Shown: positions 54,679 to 64,000 of the stretch, piece by piece
How positions within the stretch are numbered: position 1 is the first letter of the stretch
Layout of the letters: the number at the start of each line of letters is the position of its first letter
Source of the DNA: Gracilaria domingensis
Lineage: Eukaryota; Rhodophyta; Florideophyceae; Gracilariales; Gracilariaceae
Length of the DNA stretch: 64,000 nucleotides
Direction: 5' to 3'
Assembly (NCBI GenBank): GCA_022539475.1
Contig: VCMS01000051.1
Coordinates: forward strand, 1-64,000
Notes under the pieces: model-generated
What the model was told of the DNA's origin: nothing
What the model saw: only the letters and a program-made list of their open reading frames with translations
Database searches by the model: none
Program-made: the position numbers and the translations under genes

Positions 54679-55652
54679 CTACACCAGCAAGAGCACGAGA
54701 TGGAAGCGTACGGCTAATTTTCTGTCGACCTGCCACATTACGACCCCTTTCGTTCTACACCTCTCCTGGTAATTATGACCCCACTCTGTCCGTTTTCTAT
54801 CTATCTTGCCAAAGGAAATCGAGATCGAACCCTTCCTTCTCATTTGGCTGAACCTATTCTGCGAAAGTACGACCGTACGTGCAGCAGGCTGTATCTCGTC
54901 AACTTCTTCCTCGTTCGTACGACGCTCGGGATGAATGGAACCGTTTCTATTCCGGAAACGCTTTGTCGCAGGTAAGTTCACACGTACAGAGGCCTGTATA
55001 TTATCGACTTCTTCTTCGTGACTAGCATGATCGGCATGAACGGATTCGTTCCGAATTTGGACCCCGCACCGCGATGGTGCGAGCGTACGGAGAGCCGGCT
55101 GTATATCATCGACCTCTTCTTCGTCGCTACTACGAATGGAATCGTTTGTAATGCGCCTCGTCCTACCAGGTGAGATTTATCTCTCATCTTTGTCAAACTC
55201 TTCTTCGATTGCATTTTTTCTCAAATTTCTTGCCCGCGTTCCTTTCGCTCTCGTACGTTTTCCTGCAACATTCATTTCCACTTTGGCATCATCGATGATT
55301 CTTGGCACTTTTTCTGCAGCCATGTATCGGGTAACGGGCCCCCCACTGAGCTGTGATGTGGTAGCACTACTTCGCTATCTGTCACTCCCGTTGTGGCCGT
55401 ACTAACGCCTAGCGTCGTTTCCGGTTTTGCCTTCGAAGCCCGAAGGGCTGACTTCGAACCAGACTTCTTTCCAGTAAGCCCGATAGAGAGAGCTCGTTTT
55501 CGAGTACTTCTTCGGGTCGTGGCAGGCAGAGGAGTTTTGCTCTTAGCTACGCCAATATCATATCGCACGATTGTTTGGGATCCCTTCCTGTCTCCGTCAT
55601 CCGCGTTACTGGAATTTTGTGGACCCATGAATGCGCTCCAGAATCGTCTCAA
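54679..55652 (-). pseudogene. Charged protein with three acidic DEEEVD repeats, frameshifted
   Basis: From Met at 55652 a basic Ser/Thr-rich region (TRRSTRKRALSIGLTGKKSG) leads, after breaks near 55270 and 55165, to three repeats of about 110-120 bp. They hold DEEEVDDIQPA, HEEEVDNIQAS and NEEEVDEIQPA, each preceded by an Asn/Ser/Arg-rich spacer. The last frame is 54981-54679. No domain is recognised. Alternating basic and acidic low-complexity blocks suggest a nuclear disordered protein or gag. It lies upstream, on the same strand, of the Gypsy pol, but about 2.3 kb away. Confidence 0.4.
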
Positions 55653-55989
55653 AAGAAAGGGGTTATGTTCCGATTATAGAGTGCGAGAACGGAAGCTTCT
55701 GGAGTTCTGTTCGTACTGTGAGATCCGGAACGCCGGGGAGTCGGAGAACCGCGACGCGGGTACCGCGGAGGATGATGCGGAGAGTTGGAGCCGTTGCCTT
55801 GCATCGCAAGAAAGAACTGCGGAAGAGCATGGATCGCTATAAGCTCGCTGTAGAGTGGCAGCGCGTTTATGTCGGGAAGAGCCCCCGGATGGGTTGGAGT
55901 ACTTATACCCATGGTGATGTGTATGACTGTAGGGCAACACCCAAAAGGGTGATGATCCACAGGATGTCCCAGTCCTGCTACCTGTATGA

Positions 55990-56680
55990 GCAGACGCAGT
56001 AGAAGAGCTCTCTGTTCGCACTAAAGCCGAGTGGCTAGCCTGTTTTAATACCGGAGACGATGCCTGGATATACCTACAAAGGTGAGAAACCAAGAAAGGA
56101 TGGTGATCAATACATAATAAGGAAAACCAGAGAAAGGAGAAAAAAAGGGATAAGGAACCGTAAACACGGAGAATGCCTGGAAGGAAACCAACCCAGAAGC
56201 GGAGAGAAGGCCCGTGCCAACCGGTGGAAACAGGGCCGAGAGCGGAGCGACAACGGCGACCAATGCCAAAATGAACCCAATACGGGGGCGGAAACCAAAC
56301 GTAGACCAGGTGACTATGTCCAAAGCGACGCCATTCCAGGGCCAAGACGCTTGACACTAGCCGGAATCGGATCAACAACAAATGAACACTCAGTGGTGAG
56401 ACAGAGTTTCCTAAGTGACCCTGAGGGGATATTTGTACAGGAACCAAACGTGGTTAGCGCCCTGAAAAGGGGTTGTAAACCTACGCAGGAAATACGAACT
56501 ACGACCAAGCCTTTGGTTAAGGGAGGCGAACTCAGTTGAATTTACTTATTCCCCGTGACCGGGAGGTCACGCTCATCTATATGGGTTCAACTATACATTA
56601 AACTAACAGCTATTAACTAACCTAGTGCACACCTCACGAGGTCCCTACATGTGGCTATCCCACTGTCAGGGGTTCTAGAG
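55990..56680 (+). repeat. LTR-like leader, copy B of a diverged direct repeat
   Basis: Homologous to 44660-45360, same orientation, about 11.3 kb away. It contains a 159-codon frame (56060-56539) that parallels the 131-codon frame in copy A (44806-45201), so the region could be coding rather than LTR. It abuts the broken 3' end of the Copia RT. Confidence 0.6.
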
Positions 56681-56694
56681 AGGTGTTCCACTAG

Positions 56695-59149
56695 CTAAAA
56701 TCTACACATTACCACGTGTCCGTGAACATGCAATGGTTCCAAGACCGACCTCACCTGACAAGGTTCACCAGAAACATCCCCAACACTATTCAAGTAGTGG
56801 GGGTCAGTCTCGAGGAGAATCTTTGCTTTGGTCGCGTGCGGTGACTGTCGTGGATTGCAGTCGGTTAATTGCGCGATCGATAATGCTTTTTGAATATAGT
56901 TAGGTTGACTCACGTGCATGCCGTTCTCTTGATATTGAATTTTCCAGCCCAAGTAGGATTTGGGTTTTCCAATGCGTCGAATGTTGTATTTGCGCGAAAG
57001 TTCGGTAAAGAGTGCGTCGATGCGTTGCTTTTCTGTTGAAGCAACTAGGTAGTCGTTGCTGTTGAGGCAAACGATGGGAAAAGAGACGTCTTCCCGGCGG
57101 ATGAACAAGCATGGGTCGTCGAGGGATTGGGAGTAGTCCAGAGCTTTCATGCCACTGCGCCTTTCAAGTAATAGTAGAAGCTGGACTGATTTTGGTAAAG
57201 GTTTTTGACGAGACGACCACCTAGTGTAGGATGTTTGAGTGATCCATCGAAGAGTGCCTGTTGTTTGACAAGCACAGGTTTCTCGAATCTGTACACTTCG
57301 TTTGGATACGCAGTTGTGACATCGAAATGTTCGAGATGTAGGTTTTGGCGGCGGTGGTGGCGAAGAGGAGACGGACAGTGTCCTTCTGTGCCACATGGGC
57401 AGATGTATGGACTGGATCGAAATAAATATGGGGCTTCATGAGGTCCTTCCAGACTGCGAGGCGGGCTTTGCGCTCCATGATGTTGTCGTTGGTATCGGTT
57501 TTGTACCTATACTTCATGGTTAAAGGAATCAGTTTCGCCGGAAGTTCATCTCGTAGGAGCCTTTCGACGACGCCCAATATGTCAAGCTTGTCGATTTTGG
57601 CGTCGTGGGCTTCAGCCCAGAGATGTGTGTCTGGGTACTTCTGCGCTTATTTGCACGACGCCGGCGCGGGAGACGATGGCAGGATTGTGGTCGGTGTCGG
57701 TGTTGGTGCAAATGTTTTGAATGAGGCCGCGCTGGTGCCGACAGGGTCCATGGAGGGGGCGTATGGGCGGAAGTTGACTGCATGGAGCTGTCGGCAGGTC
57801 TCTGTTGCGAGTACTTGCACCATTGCTAACCGGTCGTTGATTCCAAACATGTAGCGGCTGAGTGTGCCACGGAGATCCAGCTTCTTTTGGCTGGTGGTGT
57901 CCGTAATGATGGGAATACTGCCGAGCTGGCCAAAAACAAATGCTCTTGTGAGCGATGGAGCCTGGTTGTGCCATTGAGTGAATGGGAGAGCTCTGGTAGT
58001 CTTTTGCAGAGAGCGGTTCTATTTAAAGACCGCATCTCGTAATGCGTCTTCCCAGTGTGGCGCAGGGAGGCTGGAGTGTGCCAGATTGGACCGTACGATT
58101 CGGACGATTGTGCCTATCACTCTTTCAGCCAACGAATTTTCTTGTGGACTCTTGGGTGTGGAGATGGTGAGGGAAGTGCCGTGGTGGTTGAGAGCTTGGA
58201 AAAACGAGAACGATTTGTATTCCCCTGCGTTATCGGCGGTGAGAAGAAGCGGGGCGTAGCCGAATTTGTTGCGCATGGTGTCGAGCACCTGCTTTATGAC
58301 TGGGAGAATTGCTGCGCGTGTTTTCATGCAGAAGGCTATGAGGAATCGCGTGCGGGTCTCCAAGAAGACGGCGAAGTAGTTGTTGCCGTGTGTCGAGGTC
58401 GGTTTGATTGGTCCGGCAATGTCGGGGGACAGTGATCGTTCCATGAGGTGGCTGTGGCTGGCACTATGGTGAGGCGCTTTGGTGCGTTTGCCTTCTATGC
58501 ATCCAGTGCAGCAAATGCTCGGTGGGATGCGGCGCAGAATTCTCGGGAGGTTGAGGAGGTTGAGATTAGCCATGCGTTGAAGCGTTCGCACGTCAAGGTG
58601 ATTGTAAAGAAAGTGGGAGTTGTCGAAAGCGCGAGCTACTTGGTTCTTGGGTTTCTCGCCGGCTACTAGTGCGGAGTTGGTGCTGACGACTGGATTTGGT
58701 GTGGCTTTAAAGCCGCCGTCTTGAGCTGCAGCATTTTGCTTTCGGTTTTTGGGTCGGGGAAGTGCGACGCTGTGATTTGGATCAAGGGTGGGTAGGTTTA
58801 CGTCGGGAAGTGAAGTTGACGTGTGAGTGGTATGCTTGTGTGATGCCAGGGCATTTGAGTGTTCGGCTAGATGCTCTGCGTTGACGTTGTAGCCATTGTT
58901 GCGTAATGGGGCTGTTGCGATGATCTGGAGAGGATTTTTAAGGTCCATAATGAAAGCAATTGAGGTAGTGAACAGCACCATTTCGTATTTCTTGGCTAGA
59001 GCGTCTACGGGTAGAAGCGTGCCATGGATGTGCTTAGACGCAAGCGAGGGTAATGATATCGTGCGTCCGTTATCAGTTTGCATCATTGTCTGAAGTTGCG
59101 CTTCATAAGCTCCTTGAGATTTTCGTTGCTGAGGTCCGAAGTGCGTCAT
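56695..59149 (-). pseudogene. Ty1/Copia pol: GAG-pre-integrase, integrase and partial RT
   Basis: The frame 59149-58019 contains the pre-integrase zinc region (HLDVRTLQRMANLNLL, CCTGCIEGKRTKAPH), then the integrase core with SPDIAGPI (first Asp), LLLTADNAGEY (second Asp) and SPQENSLAERVIGTI (Glu). Frames at 58035-57583 are degraded linkers. RT starts at 57577-57221 (LPAKLIPLTMKYRYK, MERKARLAVW) and continues after a shift at 57396-56695 (QSLDDPCLFIRRED). The YVDD position reads LNSNDYLVAS, so the catalytic pair is damaged. SYLGWKIQYQENGMHVSQ-type sequence follows. RNase H is missing; the copy is cut next to the LTR-like repeat B. Confidence 0.85.
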
Positions 59150-59559
59150 TAGATGTTTTATAGGGAGTTCAAAATTTGTTGGAGAGCATTGATTTGTCCT
59201 TGGGCAATGGGTGCTGCGGGCTGGGTGGATCGCTTTGATCTGCCATATGATGAGAAGTTGATCGTTGTTGGCGCAAAAAGTAGCGCTGTGCTCTGGCTTT
59301 CTGTCGCTGTTTCCGCGCTGTGGCGGTGGACCAGGCGTACGCCGAAATGAAGTTGAGGTAGGATCTGCAGCGGATCGGGACGTTTTTCGCTCTGTTAAAT
59401 ATGGCCCATAACCTGTGTGAACAAGGTGAACGCGGAGCCGATGGCTCGGAAGGTTTATTTGAGGTTCTTGAGGCTTCGACTATGTACGACGCCGGAGTTG
59501 CATCTGTTCGCTGGCTACGTGTTCGAGAGGTGAATTCATGTCCGTATGATGCCCCCCAG

Positions 59560-59750
59560 ATAACCCATATTACAGTTACGAGACCTGAATATGCCCATTT
59601 GATCTCCTTAAGATGTCCATATGATATACGTAAATGATGCTCAGATGATGTACTAAGCATATCCAAATGATAACCCCCTGATACGCATATGATGTACGAA
59701 GAGATGTCCATTGGATTTTGTGATGTCCAAATGATGTACTTCCCGACGTA
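59560..59750. repeat. Short irregular repeats of ATGATGTAC and GATGTCCA
   Basis: ATGATGTAC occurs three times and GATGTCCA four times, at irregular spacing with CATATGAT words. This resembles a degraded short tandem array. Confidence 0.6.
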
Positions 59751-59754
59751 GAGT

Positions 59755-60760
59755 TATGGTCCTGTAAAGCCCGAACGTCGAGACACTACGTCTCAGATAA
59801 ACGAGCTAATCGCATCCCAGCTGAGCCGGTTATCTAGCACGACGCCAGAAATATTCAATTGGTTCAAGTCCACCAACCATTCACTGCCGGTGTTCGGGGT
59901 CTCTACAGGCCAGTCCCTCAACATTGCCACGCTGTGGCGCGGGAGACCTTTACTCCCAGGTGCAAGCTTCCCACTTGAGAACGCTGTCACCCCGCACAGA
60001 GATACTGCGGGGCGGTGGGACTTATCTGGTACGGGAGCAACACTCGTGCCGACCGATTGTCGAAGACGAGGTGCACGTGCTATACTAGGGAGGGAAGGGG
60101 GAAGGAGTAGTTGAGCGCCGAAGAAGATGCCCTATGTTCAGGGGTACAGTAGACGAAGAATAAAGTAGGCAACCAAACCAGCGAACCCGCCACACGGTAG
60201 TGTAGGAATTGTTCTGCCTTCTTCTCGGCGGGGTTGGCGGGAGGTGGTGTACGGGAATCTGCGGCGCAGGGAAGGCACACAAATGATGAGGTAGACTGAG
60301 AAGTGCCAAAGAGGATGGTCAAGCGTTCGGTTGAGTAAGCGGGGACAATGCCAGTGCCGAGGTAGGCAAGAACAGCAGATTGAAGACAGAACTCGAATAG
60401 AAACGGTGGCGTGCTTGACCCCTCAGGCCTTATCGCCTGGTCGGCCTTGCAAAGGGCAACAAAATTAGTCACTTGTAAATAAGGAAATTGGAAGGGAAGG
60501 AAGGGGGGGGGGATGGGGGGGTGGCTCGGGGAACAGAGAAGGAGGGAAGGGGTCTATTCGTGACGGTGCGTGATCGTCGAAGCGATGGCCACCATGTGTG
60601 GAACCTTCAGTCCTCTTGACCGGCTCCCGGTGCAGCACACCGCCGGCCGGTCCTTTTATTGCGACGTGTACCGCTGGAACGGGAGGCTGTCGTGCCTCCT
60701 TCCAGCGTGCCATTTTATCCACTCGCAAAAAACTTATCGTACCTTAAAATTATATTTCGA
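59755..60760 (-). promoter_or_regulatory. Probable 5' LTR/leader of the Copia element
   Basis: On the minus strand an AATAAAAGG TATA-like box at 60652-60660 is followed by C-rich sequence (complement of G runs at 60503-60512 and 60515-60521), then about 700 bases of leader before the pol frames. A frame at 60472-60080 is open but featureless. No second LTR copy was found, so the limits are uncertain. Confidence 0.35.
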
Positions 60761-61077
60761 TAAGGCTACCGCTCTACCCTTGGTACTTTTCAAAAAAGGC
60801 TAATTCTGGAAACAGGTTAATTCTGGACACATTGCTTGTTCTTTAAATAACTTCCGTCAGAGTACTCCTTTTCCTAATCTGTTATTATAGAAAAGATCTC
60901 CTTTGAAAGACGAAGAGATCTATACCCAAAAGAGCGCCATATTCAAACTCAATCGGCAACAATGGGCCCATTTTCTTGCTCTTCATCAATAAAATGAAAA
61001 CTTTATCCAAAGGTCTCATGACCGCTGCCGCCGTAAGCGCCATTTCTATTGCCTGAAACGCTCACACACAACTCTTC

Positions 61078-62478
61078 ATGGCGTTGTCAATACGTCGGCA
61101 GGCACTTAGAATTCGGAAACGCCGCGTCACAGCTTGTGAGCGCTGTGAACGAAAACAAAAAGCAGTAGCGATTATGCGAGAATTCCCTAAACTGCCATTA
61201 AGAACAGTAGCAGAGCACTCAGGGTTGAGCAAGTCTACAATTTTCGACCTAAAAAAGATGCTACAGAGCAAAAACCATGCGGCCCTACACCTCCAAACAC
61301 AAGATGCATCCTGTTCTCAGGTTGGTAGACGGCCAGTGTTGACACAGTACGAAGAACTTTTGATTCTACAGCGCGTCATGGAAGCTGCAGAACGCAGTTT
61401 TGCAATCGACAACGATACTCTGCGACATGTGATAGCCTCAGTCGCCTCCGATGGCCGAGCAGGCTGGAAAAACGGCATACCCTCCGATGATGCAATCAGA
61501 TCATTTCGCAGCTGTCACAGCAAAACATTAAGCTTTCGAAAGTTTTACCCAAAGGAGAACGCCAAGCTGAAAGGGGAAAATTACGAGCACTTCAAAGCTT
61601 TCTTTGACATTGCACAAAAACTTGGAGAGCAGCACGACGGTTTGCTGCTTGATCCTGATAGAATATGGAGCATGGATGAGACTGCCGTCGACGCTACCTG
61701 GATAAAAGCAAAGAATGTCTATGGTCCGACAAAGTCGAAACATGGTGGCTGCCGAGTGCAGCAGAAGACAAATAGTATTAACAAACATGTCACCGCAGTT
61801 ATTGTCTGCTCGGCCTCGGGTCTCAGAGCTCCGCCGTTCTACATTGTTGCAGGAAAAACAGCCATGTCCGGATGGCTTGCACCCCTATCGAGGGTCTACC
61901 GTGGAAGCCCGAGTGCGTGCCAGCGGTACTGCAAGCCGCATTGGATGCCCGAAGGTTCTGTCATTAAGTGTACGGAGAACGAATCAATGGACAAGGATAC
62001 ACTGCATGCGTTTATAAAACATGTCAATCTTTTCGTCCGCAAGCATGTTCCCTCATCCACGTCCCACTTACTTACATTGGATGGACATTCTTCTCGAAAA
62101 GGAATTTAATCGGTGGAAGGATGTGAAAGAGAAAAGTGTTTAGCACTTCTCAGTTCAGCAAACACGTCTCACTTTTTGCAGCCATGTGACCGCCGCATTA
62201 ACAAAACGTTCAAACAATCAATGCGGTTTCTTCGAGATGAGTTCCACAAAGCCGTTGTTCGGGATACCCGTACCTTCCAATTCAATATTGTCTGTGCGGC
62301 GTATGCCCACCGTTCTATTAAGATTGCCAATATTACGAATTCCTTTGCAAAAACTGGCTTGTATCCGTTCGACCCCAGCTTTGCGGATCGATTTAAGAAT
62401 GGCGAACCGCAGGAGAGCCTTGTGAAGGTAAAAGAGACCTTGTCGATTGCCTCCAGGTTGTCATCTGTGCGCATGTGA
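61078..62478 (+). pseudogene. pogo-like DDE transposase, one in-frame TAA
   Basis: The frame runs 61078-62106, has TAA at 62107-62109, and continues in phase to 62478. N-terminal helix-turn-helix: REFPKLPLRTVAEHSGLSKS. Core: RIWSMDETAVDATWI (first Asp), LLTLDGHSSRKGI (second Asp), and SHFLQPCDRRINKTFK (third Asp). The C-terminal segment IANITNSFAKTGLYPFDP is typical of CENP-B/Tigger-like transposases. The stop lies six residues after LDGHSS; the family usually has Glu at about this place. All three catalytic Asp are intact, so a single change would separate this from an open frame. Confidence 0.88.
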
Positions 62479-62717
62479 CAAACAGATGACCAGGTGGTGA
62501 GCAAAGCAGTTACGATTCTTTAAAGCAGTTCCAGCTCTTCCATAAAAGTGAAGCATTTATCGAAGCTTCTGGAGAATGCTACCACCGCGTACAGTATCAT
62601 CTACAAGGCCATTGCTCCGGTAAAGACGGCAAAGAAGCTTCTTAAAAATGAAGCGCAGTTGCTCCTTCCCACCCATTAGATTGTGGTGCTTCCGCGGAGC
62701 ATAAAACAGTCACGAGG

Positions 62718-63071
62718 ATGCAGCAGGAGAAGGAACAGAAACGAATGGAGAAGGTTACAAAAAAGTTGGGGGCTACAGTCGCGGCTGCGGCGAAGCAGCA
62801 GCAGAAAGCCGCGAAAGAAAGAGAACGGGCAAAGCTTGCAAAGGAGAAAGCAAATCAGCGTGAGACAGCTTGTAAGTTAAAGCAAAGACAGGATTTTCAA
62901 GGTCGAATTGCGAAGATATGTCCCCGAAAGCACTGTGCATTGACGAAGAAAGCGCGCAGAGAGATGAGCAGTGTAACACAGTGTCGCTACGATTCTATTG
63001 TGCGCAACATTGGCGGGCTGGTGGGGGGAATAGTTTGTGATGTTGTTGGCTTGGTTGTTGTCCATAATTAA
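62718..63071 (+). pseudogene. Lys/Glu/Ala-rich C-terminal segment of the pogo-like protein
   Basis: A 117-codon frame with KLGATVAAAAKQQQKAAKER is a single charged helix, as often found at the C-terminus of pogo-like transposases. It is separated from the catalytic ORF by about 240 bases of broken frames (SSSSIKVKHL-type segments). Probably the same ancestral gene. Confidence 0.4.
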
Positions 63072-63469
63072 CCTGAAATGCCCATCAAGAGGTTTATCGT
63101 CTGCAGATCCGAAATGCTGGGGTGGTGCTGGATGACCACAACGCATTGCGCAGCGAGGTCTTCCACTAGACGGAAGAGACCCTACTGAGTTCATAGCGCG
63201 CATTTTCAGAGGCCAGAAATGAACGGTTCAAGAGTAATTAAAGCTGTTGCGAATTGTTGTCCAAAATTGACCTTTTATGGACGGTAGCCTTCTCAAAGGC
63301 GTAAATTGGTACATGGCTTAATTTGGTAAGGCGAACTTCCAAACTGCGTCACCGCTCATCGCCTTCTTCTACGCCCTAAGCCTCGCTGCCCAGAGTAATC
63401 GATATCCTACTTCTTCAGTCGACTTGTGGGCGTCAACATGAGCGTTCTACTAGAGTACGACGGGGCACA

Positions 63470-64000
63470 ATGCCGCGCTCTATGCGCGTAATGGCTGCGC
63501 AGTACAAAAAACGAAACGAACAGCGCAAACTCGAGCAGCAGCGGCGCAAACGAGCTTTGACGTTACTCAGACAGCAGATATCTATCAACAAAACTGTAGC
63601 AGAGACGGTGATCTCGTCTGGAACTTTACAGCGTATCCGTAAGGCACTTGCTACCAACAATGAAGTACAGCTGCAAAAACTGCTTGACCCCGTCAACAAC
63701 CATGCGAGACGTAAATGCGTGGTTAGTCTTCCGGAACAACTGTTGGTTGTGGACCGCGCATTTGAGGCAGCACGTAGAGGTTTTGCGATGAACGAGCACA
63801 AAATGAAACTGTGCTCAGCAGCATTGCAGACGAGGGCGTGTAGGTTATAAGAACAAGCTGCAGTCAGATGACACATTTTGACGCTTCCGCGCGAGGCACA
63901 GGTAATTAACGTACCGGAAATCAGAGAACATTACCGCCGCCCGCGTAGCTGCGCATTCTTTTCACCACGTGAACACCTTGAAGAATGTTCTGAAACATCT
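63470..64000 (+). pseudogene. Third pogo-like transposase, N-terminal part, cut by window end
   Basis: The frame 63470-63850 aligns with the N-terminus of the neighbour at 61078: a basic helix (KRNEQRKLEQQRRKRALTLL), the HTH with ISINKTVAETVISSGTLQRI, then LPEQLLVVDRAFEAARRGFA. Near 63840 the frame breaks, and YKNKLQSDDTF, RFRARHR and LTYRKSENITAARVAA follow with TGA and TAA between, matching NGIPSDDAIRSF and SFRKFYPKENAKL of the neighbour. The catalytic core would lie beyond 64000. It is a separate, more damaged copy of the same family. Confidence 0.75.

Larger units (their letters stand above)
60763..63291 (+). mobile_element. pogo-like DNA transposon with probable inverted ends
   Basis: Left: AAGGCTACCG at 60763-60772 and AGGTTAATTCTGGAC at 60814-60828. 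Right, reversed: AAGGCTACCG (63291-63282) and AGGTCAATTTTGGAC (63273-63259). The order of the two blocks is the same on each side but their spacing differs, so the true ends need checking. Confidence 0.5.

Noticed and set aside
22924-62109. Stop-codon reassignment (TAA/TAG read as Glu)
   Set aside because: The stops in Vps39-like, 14-3-3 and one pogo-like gene fall where Glu is expected. Those in the other pogo-like gene (Thr/Ser expected) and in the Tc1 transposase (Ser and others) do not, and TGA also interrupts some frames. Random nonsense changes fit better.
1-64000. CRISPR arrays, bacterial operons or phage genes
   Set aside because: The tandem repeats lack unique spacers of constant length and no Cas-like or phage proteins are seen; gene content is eukaryotic.
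1-64000. rRNA genes
   Set aside because: No conserved small- or large-subunit rRNA core sequence was recognised on either strand.

Overview
The window looks like nuclear DNA of a eukaryote. It carries fragments of typically eukaryotic genes (14-3-3, a Vps39/Vps3-type tethering subunit, a longin-type R-SNARE) among many classes of eukaryotic transposon. Coding stretches run long without obvious introns, and nothing resembles bacterial operons. Short intron-poor genes, a HAD sugar-phosphatase-like pair and this transposon mix would fit a florideophyte red alga, but that is an inference; the sequence does not fix the lineage.

Layout. 0-8 kb: a broken 2OG-Fe(II) oxygenase-like orphan, two tail-to-tail HAD-fold genes, a twice-frameshifted ketopantoate-reductase-like gene, half of a ribulose-phosphate 3-epimerase, three degenerate tandem units and a purine-rich coiled-coil ORF. 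8-14 kb: AT-rich unknown ORFs, a pair of near-perfect palindromes, then a GC-rich island. 14-20 kb: a decayed tyrosine recombinase, a C2H2 gag-like ORF, a 41-bp minisatellite and a GCR1-like DNA-binding ORF, possibly parts of Crypton-like elements. 20-31 kb: a Vps39-like gene, a 14-3-3 remnant, a hAT element, an unknown 394-residue ORF and a longin R-SNARE. 31-42 kb: a Tc1 element with both ends visible and a nested TTAA-flanked MITE, a pogo/Tigger relic, a two-gene Harbinger element and a second Harbinger transposase. 42-60 kb: a coiled-coil relic, an LTR-like leader with a Pro-rich gag-like protein, an antisense Ty3/Gypsy pol with a chromodomain, a charged repeat protein and a Ty1/Copia pol. 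60-64 kb: two more pogo-like elements, the last cut by the window edge.

The striking overall property is decay. Of the recognisable host genes, only one HAD gene keeps a single uninterrupted full-length frame, and it has lost its nucleophilic aspartate. The others have frameshifts, premature stops or deletions. Either this is a degenerating transposon-rich, poorly recombining region, or the assembly contains uncorrected indels. In-frame stops and a large internal deletion (14-3-3) argue that at least part is real.

No complete new system was proven. The best candidates for novelty are near-perfect palindromes with one-base spacers at four sites, a family of minisatellites sharing the core TGAACGTTCA, the three-unit hairpin array at 6.5-6.8 kb, and the oxygenase-like orphan.
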